From the NCBI GenBank assembly GCA_020026285.1, contig JAHHQS010000086.1, positions 1 through 16,229 of the forward strand: a stretch of DNA of 16,229 nucleotides. The letters run 5' to 3'. A program made the translations under genes and the position numbers. The notes beneath the pieces were generated by a model, which saw nothing but the letters and a program-made list of their open reading frames with translations, did no database searches and had not been told where the DNA came from. Position 1 is the first letter of the stretch; every line of letters starts with the position of its first letter. Shown here piece after piece: positions 1 through 7,859 of the stretch. The DNA comes from Parabacteroides sp. (GTDB lineage Bacteria; Bacteroidota; Bacteroidia; Bacteroidales; Tannerellaceae).

Positions 1-245
1 TTAGTAGGTTGATTGAAATGTCCTTTGTAACTTTTGAGTATTAGTTAATTAAAGTTATGGAAGTATACTCAACAAATCTTACTGATAAATAGTGGTAAGT
101 TATTGAAAAAATCATCAATCCGCAAGAAAGAAGGTGAAAAATATTCTCTAAAAAATATCATGAATGTAATCCGGTATCTACTATGTTGACTCTACAGAAG
201 CGATGGCTCAACTTGTTTTCTGTAAAATCATGCTTAATGAATTTG
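1..245. other. Upstream non-coding stretch without a recognisable gene
   Basis: This AT-rich stretch precedes susC. No frame gives a convincing protein. The longest open stretch on the + strand that I checked by eye (from about 170 into the promoter region) has no start codon context or family resemblance that I can name. It holds one 8-bp inverted repeat, listed separately. It could be the 3' side of a neighbouring gene's untranslated region plus regulatory DNA for susC, but nothing in it decides this. Confidence 0.4.
34..72. repeat. 8-bp perfect inverted repeat, wide spacing
   Basis: TTGAGTAT at 34-41 is repeated in inverted orientation as ATACTCAA at 65-72, with 23 bases between. The two arms are about three helical turns apart, so a dimeric or looped regulator site is conceivable. 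An RNA hairpin with a large loop is the alternative. It lies about 300 bases before susC and well upstream of the candidate promoter. In AT-rich DNA a repeat of this size can occur by chance. Confidence 0.25.
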
Positions 246-274
246 TTGGATGTTTTTTACTGTTTCTAAATTTC
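242..274 (+). promoter_or_regulatory. Candidate Bacteroidota-type promoter for susC
   Basis: TAAATTTC at 267-274 matches the Bacteroidota -7 box TAnnTTTG at all but the last base. TTTG at 242-245 or TTG at 246-248 sits 18 to 21 bases upstream, as expected for the -33 element. Transcription would start about 90 bases before the susC ATG, giving an AT-rich leader with a small hairpin (ACAC-GAA-GTGT) near 344-354. No ECF sigma or anti-sigma gene, hybrid two-component regulator or SusR-like gene is in the window, so the controlling regulator must lie elsewhere. Confidence 0.35.
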
Positions 275-373
275 AATTATAAAGATTGTAAATATTATTA
301 GAATCTAAAGTGAAAATATAGTAGAATATATAGTGAATAATTAAACACGAAGTGTATTTAAAATTTTAATCGT

Positions 374-3300
374 ATGGATTATATTAAGACTCTATTCGGT
401 TCAAAATTAGTTTTAACTTGTTTGTTGCAGGCCTTAAGTCCAAATATAAGTGCATATGCTGCAATTAATACAGGTTTAACTAAAGCAAGTACTCCTATTG
501 TTAATCAGAAACAGATTACTGTAAAGGGGATTGTTAAGGATTCACATGGTGAACCCGTAACAGGTGTAACAGTTGTTGTAAAAGGTACAACAAATGGAAC
601 AGTAACAGATTTGGATGGAAAATATTCCTTAAATGTTGCTGAGGGTTCTACACTTTCATTTACTTATGTGGGAATGAAAGCACAGGAATTTAAAGTTACA
701 AAAACTACTATTAATGTAGTAATGTTGGATGAGGCAATTGGTTTGGATGAAGTTGTAGCTATTGGTTATGGTTATGTTAAGAAAAAGGATTTGACAGGTG
801 CTGTTTCTTCTGTATCATCAGATGATATGGTTATGGGTGGTACCGTTAGTAATGCAGCTCAGGCATTACAAGGTAAAACTGCTGGTGTTCAGGTCTCTCA
901 AACTTCCAAGGCTCCGGGTGGATCTATTTCAGTACGAGTTCGTGGTAGTAATTCTATTAGTTCTACGAATGAACCTTTATATGTAGTTGATGGATTCCCT
1001 TCAACAGAAGGTTTAAATATCAATCCTAATGATATTGAGTCAATGCAAATCTTAAAAGATGCTTCTGCTACAGCTATTTATGGTGCTCGTGGAGCCAACG
1101 GTGTTGTATTGATTACAACTAAACGAGGTAGAAGTGGTGAAAATAAGATTTCTTATAATGGTTATCTAGGTGTTCAGCAAGTTCGAAATCCATTTACATT
1201 TGTTAATGCAAAAGACTATATGAATTTGCAAAACGCTTTGTTCCAGGAAATTGAAGGACAGGAAGGGAATCCTAATGGTGCTTATACACCATCACAGTTA
1301 CAATCAAATGTAGATACTGATTGGACAGATGTTTGTATTCGTTTGGGATTAGTTCAAGATCATAGTTTGCAATTCCGTGGAGGTACAAATAAAACAAAGA
1401 TATTGACAAGTTTGGGATATTACGATCAGGAAGGTATTTTGAAAAATACAGATTTCTCACGAATCTCAGGACGTGTCAATGTAGATCAAACAATCACTGA
1501 TTGGATAAAGGCAGGAGCAACGATGTATGCACATCGTGAAAAATCTAATTACCAATTGTATAGTGGTAATATTGTCAGTTCAAACGTGTTGAATGGAATT
1601 ATGACCTATGATCCAACCGTCAAACCTTACAACGAGGATGGTACTTATGGTACGGTTCCTGGTGGACGTGGAGATAATCCATTAGCCAATTTATTGGAAA
1701 GAAAGAATGATGAAACAAAAGATAAATTTAATGGAACTGCTTTTGTTGAAATTACTCCGTTAGAAGGTTTGACAGCGAAAGCTACAGCGGGAGTTGAAAT
1801 TAATCATAATTTCCAAGGTACATATTTGCCAAAAACAACGTACCAGGGAGGTATTGATGGTGGTGTTGCTTCTACATACGATTATACTGGAACTCGTCAG
1901 TTGTTTGAAGGAACAATTAACTACATGAAGACTTTTAACAAAATTCATGATTTCAGTATAATGGCGGGTTATACCTATGAAAAATTTGTAGGAGAATTCC
2001 GTTCAGAAAATGCAAAAGGATTTTCTACAGACCAATTCTCATACAATAATATGGGAGCTGCTTCAGTTATTACAAATATTGGTTCTAACAAAACAGAAAA
2101 TATTCTGGTCTCATTCTTTGGACGTGCTAACTATACATTTAATAATAAATATTTGGCAACAGTGACTGTTCGTCGAGACGGATCTTCTCGTTTTGGAGCT
2201 GATGAACATTGGGGTACATTCCCTTCTGGATCTTTAGCATGGCGGGCCAGTGAGGAAGATTTTATCAAGAATTTAAATTTATTCTCAAATTTAAAAGTTC
2301 GTGCAGGTTTTGGTATAACAGGTAATGAACGTATTGGTGACTATGCCTCTTATGCATTAATGGCTAATACTCGTTATACATTCGATGGATCTACTAATAT
2401 TGCTGGTGTTCATATGAGACAGAATAGTGCAGAAAATAAAGGTCTAAAGTGGGAAACTACAAAACAGTGGAATGTCGGTGTTGATATGGGATTTTTGAAT
2501 AATAGAATATCTGTTAGCTTGGATGGTTATTTCAAGAAAACTGATGATTTATTGTTATCAATAAAAATGCCTATGTATACTGGATTTACTTCAGGTCAAA
2601 GTAATATCGGATCTATACAGAATAGAGGTTTTGAATTGGATTTTACTTCTCATAATCTAACCGGTGAGTTTGTATGGGATACTAAATTTAATTTCTCTTT
2701 GAATCGTAATAAAGTTTTGGATTTGGGTGATAATGGTGATATTTATATTCAGTCTGCAAAGCCGACAGGAACAGTCTCTGAAGAAGATTTCGCAATCGTT
2801 CGTGAGGGCGAACAATTGGGCTCTTTATTCGGATACAAATACATTGGTGTTTTACAGGCTGGTGAGAAATATTCTGCACAACCTAATTCAAAACCTGGAG
2901 ATCCAAAATTTGAAGATGTAAATCATGATGGAATAATAAATTCTGATGATCGTACAATTATTGGACAAGCAAATCCTGATTTCATTTTTGGTTTGACCAA
3001 TAATTTTGCATGGAAAAATTTTGATTTATCTGTATTCTTCCAGGGGTCAGTGGGTAATGATCTGTTAAATATGACACGTATAAATCTGGAATGGAAAAAA
3101 ACGCCAGAAGCATTGGATAGATGGACTCTAGACCATACACAGACAAACATACCTCGTAATGGTTTCTATTATTCACAGTATGGTGGTTATATAAATGATC
3201 ATTTTATAGAAGATGCATCATTTTTACGTTTGAAAAATTTGACATTAGGTTATACAATACCTTTCAAGAAATTTGTTAATTCTTGCCGAGTCTATTTCTC

Positions 3301-3481
3301 TGCTGAAAATTTGTTTACTATTACAGGTTATTCTGGATGGGATCCTGAAACAGATACTAAATCATATGAGCAACAGAAACAAAGTGGTTCTAATCAGACT
3401 GCAAATGCTGGTGCTGGTTTGGATTTCAACTCATATCCAAGTATGAGAACTTATACATTCGGTTTGAATATAACATTTTAA
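374..3481 (+). CDS. susC: SusC/RagA-family TonB-dependent outer-membrane transporter
   Basis: The 1035-residue protein is an outer-membrane beta-barrel that imports a ligand in a TonB- and proton-motive-force-dependent way, working with the SusD lipoprotein encoded next. An N-terminal hydrophobic signal ends near the AYA-A site at about residues 28-30. A carboxypeptidase-regulatory-like (CarboxypepD_reg) domain follows at about 48-122, starting with ITVKGIVKD. The SusC signature around LDEVVAIGYG is at about 124-133. The plug runs to about residue 255, with YVVDGFP, ILKDASATAIYGARGANGVV and ITTKRG. The rest is barrel, ending in a typical terminal phenylalanine (NITF). An Asp/Asn-rich DVNHDGIINSDD segment near residue 848 is common in SusC proteins. 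There is no N-terminal STN domain, so direct signalling to an anti-sigma factor is unlikely. The family assignment is firm. The ligand is unknown, and the absence of a CAZyme directly downstream makes a sulfated or aromatic ligand worth considering. Confidence 0.96.
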   Translation: MDYIKTLFGSKLVLTCLLQALSPNISAYAAINTGLTKASTPIVNQKQITVKGIVKDSHGEPVTGVTVVVKGTTNGTVTDLDGKYSLNVAEGSTLSFTYVGMKAQEFKVTKTTINVVMLDEAIGLDEVVAIGYGYVKKKDLTGAVSSVSSDDMVMGGTVSNAAQALQGKTAGVQVSQTSKAPGGSISVRVRGSNSISSTNEPLYVVDGFPSTEGLNINPNDIESMQILKDASATAIYGARGANGVVLITTKRGRSGENKISYNGYLGVQQVRNPFTFVNAKDYMNLQNALFQEIEGQEGNPNGAYTPSQLQSNVDTDWTDVCIRLGLVQDHSLQFRGGTNKTKILTSLGYYDQEGILKNTDFSRISGRVNVDQTITDWIKAGATMYAHREKSNYQLYSGNIVSSNVLNGIMTYDPTVKPYNEDGTYGTVPGGRGDNPLANLLERKNDETKDKFNGTAFVEITPLEGLTAKATAGVEINHNFQGTYLPKTTYQGGIDGGVASTYDYTGTRQLFEGTINYMKTFNKIHDFSIMAGYTYEKFVGEFRSENAKGFSTDQFSYNNMGAASVITNIGSNKTENILVSFFGRANYTFNNKYLATVTVRRDGSSRFGADEHWGTFPSGSLAWRASEEDFIKNLNLFSNLKVRAGFGITGNERIGDYASYALMANTRYTFDGSTNIAGVHMRQNSAENKGLKWETTKQWNVGVDMGFLNNRISVSLDGYFKKTDDLLLSIKMPMYTGFTSGQSNIGSIQNRGFELDFTSHNLTGEFVWDTKFNFSLNRNKVLDLGDNGDIYIQSAKPTGTVSEEDFAIVREGEQLGSLFGYKYIGVLQAGEKYSAQPNSKPGDPKFEDVNHDGIINSDDRTIIGQANPDFIFGLTNNFAWKNFDLSVFFQGSVGNDLLNMTRINLEWKKTPEALDRWTLDHTQTNIPRNGFYYSQYGGYINDHFIEDASFLRLKNLTLGYTIPFKKFVNSCRVYFSAENLFTITGYSGWDPETDTKSYEQQKQSGSNQTANAGAGLDFNSYPSMRTYTFGLNITF

Positions 3482-3508
3482 TTGAAGATTTATTTAAAGC
3501 TCATTTTT

Positions 3509-5059
3509 ATGAAAAAGTTTTTATTAGGTTTAACTGTAGTTGCAGGACTTTCAGTAGGTTTTACAGCATGTACAGATTTGGAGCCTACATTATATAGTAA
3601 TTTAACAACTGCAAATGCATATACTACTGAAAGTGATATTGATGCTGCTCTAGTAGGTTTATACGCTGACTTGGACCCTTATCCTGGTGATGCATTTTTA
3701 TATTATGCAGGTTATATGATAATGATTACTGATTATGCAACTGATATGGGATATTCAACGGCTGCCGGTGATCCAACAAAATTGAGTAATATGACCTACG
3801 ATGCTAATAATCGCTATTTTAAAAATAATTGGCGTAGTATGTATCAGATTATATCTAATGCAAATGTCCTTTTACAAAATATTGGTAATGTAGACATTGA
3901 TGAATCAAAGAAAAATCAAATTATCGGTCAAGCAAAATTTTTACGAGCCTTAGCTTATCGAGATTTGACAGACGCATGGGGCCCTGTACCTTTATTGAAG
4001 GAATTGGTCAATCCTGCTACAGCCAAGGATATGCCTTTGACATCTGTTGCAGACATAGATAAATTTTTAATTGAAGAGTTAAAAGAATGTATAAATCTTC
4101 TGCCGGAAGAATGGAGTGGTCAGGATTTATCTCGCGCAACAAAAGGTGCTGCAGCTACATTGCTAGGTAAAATCTATATGCGTAGTCATGATTATACTAA
4201 TGCTAAGACTTATATAGATATGGTTTTGGCTTTAAGAGACAAGGGCGTCTATAAATTGGAGAAAGATTTTAAATACGTCTGGTCTGAAAATAATAAATTT
4301 AATAAAGAGTTTATATTCTGTATTTTACATGAAGCAGGAACAAATGGTGGTGAAATAACTAATCATTTTGGCCCACAGGATCATCCACAGGTTACCAATC
4401 GTTGGCAGTATTATGGAGTATCTCTTCCTTATTGGCGTAAATACAATGATGCAGATCCTCGTAAACAGTTCTTCTATTATAATTATACAGGTTTAGCTAA
4501 TCGTGATGATAAATCTAATTATGGATTTTATTATATGATGCCGGAAAAATCTCAGACTGTACCTCCTAATGATACAACAAAAATGTTGGTCAATGTCGCT
4601 ACAAAGAAATATTCATATGATATGGTTTCTGAAACATATTACGATGGTAGAACAATATCTATTTTCCGCTTGTCAGATGTTATTCTTTGTAAAGCTGAAA
4701 TTGAGAATAATTTAAATGGTCCGGCTGTTGCATTACCATATTTAAATGAAATTCGTGCTCGTGCAGGTGCTCCAGAATATGGTTCAAACTCAGAATTTCC
4801 TATTCCAGGATCAAAAGAAGCAATGAATGAAGCAATCTTGGATGAACGTGGTTTTGAATTAGTATTCGAATTCCAACGTCGTGCAGATTTGATTCGTTTT
4901 AATAAGTATGAGGAAGTTGTAAATGCTCATTTGCAGGAATTAGATTTACCAAGTCCAGTTAATGTAACTGAAAAGTTGCGTTATTTCCCATATCCTTTAG
5001 ATGATGCACAGTTGAATTCTTTCATGATGAGTGAAAATCCATCAAGAATACCAGAATAA
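3509..5059 (+). CDS. susD: SusD/RagB-family surface nutrient-binding lipoprotein
   Basis: This 516-residue lipoprotein forms the extracellular lid on the SusC barrel and binds the ligand. I chose the ATG at 3509 rather than the in-frame TTG at 3482 because it gives a standard lipoprotein signal: MKK, a hydrophobic core, then the lipobox FTAC with Cys21 as the acylated residue, followed by TDLEP. The N-terminal SusD-like half carries the hallmark AKFLRALAYRDL and GPVPLL at about 142-163. The C-terminal RagB/SusD half includes YLNEIRARAG and the terminal ILDERGFELVFEFQRR-DLIRF block. Length is normal for the family. It starts 27 bases after the susC stop, so the two are certainly co-transcribed. 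The spacer has no purine-rich ribosome site, as is usual in Bacteroidota. Ligand specificity cannot be read from the sequence. Confidence 0.96.
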   Translation: MKKFLLGLTVVAGLSVGFTACTDLEPTLYSNLTTANAYTTESDIDAALVGLYADLDPYPGDAFLYYAGYMIMITDYATDMGYSTAAGDPTKLSNMTYDANNRYFKNNWRSMYQIISNANVLLQNIGNVDIDESKKNQIIGQAKFLRALAYRDLTDAWGPVPLLKELVNPATAKDMPLTSVADIDKFLIEELKECINLLPEEWSGQDLSRATKGAAATLLGKIYMRSHDYTNAKTYIDMVLALRDKGVYKLEKDFKYVWSENNKFNKEFIFCILHEAGTNGGEITNHFGPQDHPQVTNRWQYYGVSLPYWRKYNDADPRKQFFYYNYTGLANRDDKSNYGFYYMMPEKSQTVPPNDTTKMLVNVATKKYSYDMVSETYYDGRTISIFRLSDVILCKAEIENNLNGPAVALPYLNEIRARAGAPEYGSNSEFPIPGSKEAMNEAILDERGFELVFEFQRRADLIRFNKYEEVVNAHLQELDLPSPVNVTEKLRYFPYPLDDAQLNSFMMSENPSRIPE

Positions 5060-5070
5060 TTTAATGATTT

Positions 5071-5123
5071 AAGATTGTTTGTTTTATAAACATATAAAAC
5101 AAACAATCTTTTATATTTTTTTT
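5071..5123 (+). terminator. Strong hairpin with T-run between susD and the ASST-like gene
   Basis: AAGATTGTTTGTTTTAT at 5071-5087 pairs perfectly with 5094-5110 (17 bp, loop AAACAT), followed by TTATATTTTTTTT to 5123. This is a textbook intrinsic terminator, though AT-rich. It starts 11 bases after the susD stop and its T-run ends four bases before the ATG of the next gene. I see no room for a promoter between hairpin and start codon, so the next gene probably relies on read-through. The hairpin would then set a high susCD to low downstream expression ratio, or act as a regulated attenuator. Confidence 0.8.
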
Positions 5124-5127
5124 GATA

Positions 5128-6621
5128 ATGAAGCGTTTGATTTTAGGAATAGGTATAAGTCTTTTAGTTTTTCTTTCATTATTGTGGTGGAAAGAAAATA
5201 ATCAATTATTGGAAATAACATTAACATCTCCTCATAATACGGCAATGTATAATAGAGTAGAGGTGAAGTTGAAGAAAAAAGCATCTGTGTATGTTGATTA
5301 TTGGGAAAAGTTATCGGGAAAAAAATTTCGTACTTGCGTATCCAAGTCCAAAAAGAATCATCAGCTGGATTTAGTTTTACTGAAGGCAGGTACAGATTAT
5401 GAATATCAAATAACGATAGATAATGTTTTTAGACAGAAATCTAAAGTACTTAATTTTAAAACAAGAGAACAGTCTCCTTGGTTGGTAAATCATTGGTTGA
5501 CGGAACGTAACCCTCATAATCCAGAAGCTTTGGGTGATGATGGATTTATATTGTTATGTTTTGGAAGAATACCAGGAAATATAATGTTGATTGATAAAAA
5601 TGGAGATGTACGTTGGTATTGGCAGATTGATGATATAGGAGTACGATCTGCGTCAATAACTCCAAGGGGAACAATTTTAGCTATGTTACGTCCTTTTGTT
5701 AAAGATGTAATAGATGATGTACCTATGACTCCAGAACAGGTACGGAAAGATGAACATAAGAAACCGATGAGACGAGGATCTATTGGTTTTGCTGGAGGAA
5801 CAGAAATTGCTGAAATATCATTGTTAGGTGATATGCTTTGGCGTATGAATTTGAAAAAAAATCAAGAAAATAAAGAATATCAGGTAATTCATCATGATGT
5901 ATTGATGGATGAAAATAAGAATATTTATACTTTATATCGTCCTAAAAAAATTGCTTCATTTAAAAATGAAGAAGGATATTTTTGTACTGACACTTTAGGT
6001 GGAGATGGCATTTTAGTATTGGATACGTTAGGTAATGTTGTAAAAAAATGGTCTGTCTGGGATATATGGGATATTAACAATGATTCTTATATTTCAAGAT
6101 ATAAATATGATCGTTTTCATATGAATGCTGTTTCATTTGATAAGGATGGAAATTATTTAGTATCAGTGCCTATAGAAGATCAAATATGGAAAATAAATAA
6201 ATCTAACGGACAGTTAATGTGGAAATTTGGTCGTGCTGGTGATTTTAAAATGGATACAACTACATATTTCTCATTTCAGCATGCTCCATATATAAATAGA
6301 AATGGTGATTTAATGCTGTTTAATAACGGTTTGTATAAAAACCAGTCAGGAGCATTAGCCTATAAATTGGATGAGAAAAATATGATTGCTGAAACAACTA
6401 TAGATGCTAAATTGCCTCAGGAGAAATATACATCCCGTATGGGAAATGCTTTTTTGATGCCTAATGGAAATATACTTCAATGTAGTTCTAAAACAGGTTC
6501 TGTTTTAATTACGGATCAGAAAGGTGAAATTTTATGGCAGAGTAATATGGCTACTGCGCCATATCGAGCAGTATATGTACCGATCGGTTTGTTTAAAAAT
6601 TATTTTACTGAAATCAAATAA
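5128..6621 (+). CDS. Arylsulfate sulfotransferase (ASST)-family protein, exported or membrane-anchored
   Basis: ASST enzymes move a sulfate group directly from one phenolic or aryl sulfate ester to another acceptor in the periplasm, through a sulfated histidine and without PAPS. The 497-residue protein begins at ATG 5128, which puts MKR directly before a hydrophobic segment at about 4-21. An in-frame TTG lies two codons earlier. No AxA cleavage site is evident, so it may stay anchored in the inner membrane. A small beta domain (about 28-112) precedes a beta-propeller with repeated blades such as DKNGDVRWYWQI, DTLGNVVKKWSV and NKSNGQLMWKFGR. Candidate active-site histidines are H255/H256 (IHHDV), H331 (RFHMNAV) and H385 (FQHAPYI..NGDLMLFNNG). 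H385 sits in the context of the sulfated His436 of E. coli AssT. It is shorter than E. coli AssT (about 600 residues), and no dsbL/dsbI partner is nearby. An arginine expected after the second histidine seems absent. Family placement is good. Activity and substrates are inferred. Confidence 0.8.
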   Translation: MKRLILGIGISLLVFLSLLWWKENNQLLEITLTSPHNTAMYNRVEVKLKKKASVYVDYWEKLSGKKFRTCVSKSKKNHQLDLVLLKAGTDYEYQITIDNVFRQKSKVLNFKTREQSPWLVNHWLTERNPHNPEALGDDGFILLCFGRIPGNIMLIDKNGDVRWYWQIDDIGVRSASITPRGTILAMLRPFVKDVIDDVPMTPEQVRKDEHKKPMRRGSIGFAGGTEIAEISLLGDMLWRMNLKKNQENKEYQVIHHDVLMDENKNIYTLYRPKKIASFKNEEGYFCTDTLGGDGILVLDTLGNVVKKWSVWDIWDINNDSYISRYKYDRFHMNAVSFDKDGNYLVSVPIEDQIWKINKSNGQLMWKFGRAGDFKMDTTTYFSFQHAPYINRNGDLMLFNNGLYKNQSGALAYKLDEKNMIAETTIDAKLPQEKYTSRMGNAFLMPNGNILQCSSKTGSVLITDQKGEILWQSNMATAPYRAVYVPIGLFKNYFTEIK

Positions 6622-6632
6622 ATTTTCAGGCT

Positions 6633-7859
6633 ATGATCATGAATAATACTTACCCGTCGGAATATTCTCAAAAGCGAATATCTATTCTGTATATTTTTCT
6701 GACATTTTTCAAAATAGGACTTACTGCTTTTGGTGGATATATGTCATTGGTAGCTATTGTTGAAAAGCAGTTGGTTGAAATAGACAAGCAGTTAAAAGAA
6801 GAATGTTTATTAGATGGAATATCGCTAACTTCAGTTTTACCAGGTCCTATAGCTGTAAATGTGGTTACTTTTGTAGGATATAAATTACGTGGGATCATGG
6901 GAGCTGCAACTGCCTTTATCGGAATTATTTTACCTTCTTTTTTATTAGTACTTCTACTTTCATGGTTCTATATCAGTTATGGAAGTTTTCCTGTAGTCCG
7001 AAATTTCTTTTTAGGAATAACTCCAGCTATTACAGCTTTAATATTGACAGTTGCTATCAATATGTCTAAGAAAAATATGAAAAACTCGATAGAATGGGTT
7101 GAAGGTGTAATATCAATGTTGTTATTGATTTTTGTTGGAGGAGTTTTAACAACATTTCTTGTAATATTAATAAGTGCTATAGTAGGATATTTATTCTTTT
7201 ATAAGAAAGATAATATGCTTGAGAGCAATTCAGATTCTTCGATGGTGAAAATGTCTAGATTACAATGGATTATATCTATATTGGTCGGACTTTTTTTATT
7301 ATGTTTGTTATTATTTGGAGGGCAGAATATTAATTCTTCATTACTGTTACAAATAGCATCAACTTTTTCAGGTGTCAGTTTGACTCTTTTTGGTGGAGGT
7401 TATGTTGTTATTCCTACTTTGCATGAATTGTTTGTTGATAATTTGGGTTGGTTAACTTCTGCAGAGTTTGCTGATGGTATTGCCATTGGACAAATAACGC
7501 CGGGGCCCATTTTTATTACTGCAACATTTATTGGTTATCATGTAGCCGGAGTATTAGGTGCGACAATTGCTACAATTTCAATATTTACTCCTCCTGCAAT
7601 ATTGACCGTCCTTTTATCACGATTTATTGATGTTATAAAAGATTCATTAGTGGTAAAAGCGATCTTGCAAGGTATTAGAGCTGCTGTTATAGGAATGATA
7701 TTTGCTTCGTCCATAACAATAGGTAAAACAATGAATTGGGAAATAAAAACAATAATATTATTTTTGTTTATATTTTATATATCATATAAATATAAAGTGA
7801 GCCCTGTAATCCTAATATTAGGATCAGGTTTATGCGGATTAATATTGTTTGGCTTATGA
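6633..7859 (+). CDS. chrA: CHR-family (ChrA-type) two-domain anion transporter
   Basis: This 408-residue inner-membrane protein belongs to the chromate ion transporter family, known for proton-linked efflux of chromate, a structural analogue of sulfate. It has two homologous halves, each with the family motifs. The N half has TAFGG at 31-35 and LPGP at 69-72. The C half has TLFGGG at 251-256 and GQITPGP at 286-292. Each half is rich in hydrophobic helices, and a hydrophilic loop at about 190-212 separates them. Length matches full-size bidomain ChrA. The start at 6633 lies 11 bases after the ASST-like stop. A second ATG at 6639 would remove only two residues. Its stop overlaps the start of the sulfotransferase gene. 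Placed between two sulfotransfer genes, its natural substrate may be sulfate, sulfite or a small sulfated compound rather than chromate. That substrate is inference. The symbol denotes the family only. Confidence 0.88.
   Translation: MIMNNTYPSEYSQKRISILYIFLTFFKIGLTAFGGYMSLVAIVEKQLVEIDKQLKEECLLDGISLTSVLPGPIAVNVVTFVGYKLRGIMGAATAFIGIILPSFLLVLLLSWFYISYGSFPVVRNFFLGITPAITALILTVAINMSKKNMKNSIEWVEGVISMLLLIFVGGVLTTFLVILISAIVGYLFFYKKDNMLESNSDSSMVKMSRLQWIISILVGLFLLCLLLFGGQNINSSLLLQIASTFSGVSLTLFGGGYVVIPTLHELFVDNLGWLTSAEFADGIAIGQITPGPIFITATFIGYHVAGVLGATIATISIFTPPAILTVLLSRFIDVIKDSLVVKAILQGIRAAVIGMIFASSITIGKTMNWEIKTIILFLFIFYISYKYKVSPVILILGSGLCGLILFGL

Noticed and set aside
170..272. Possible coding remnant reading GIYYVDSTEAMAQLVF before susC
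   Set aside because: It recalls transposase-like VDST motifs only vaguely, is under 35 codons, and overlaps the candidate promoter. Not enough to call a pseudogene.
3482..3508. A longer susD reading from the TTG right after the susC stop
   Set aside because: It would add nine residues before MKKFLL and move the lipobox cysteine to position 30 behind an extra segment. The ATG at 3509 gives a normal lipoprotein signal.
6633..7859. Calling the CHR gene a chromate-resistance determinant
   Set aside because: Family membership is clear, but no chrB or reductase gene is nearby, and the operon context points to sulfate-type chemistry. Substrate left open.
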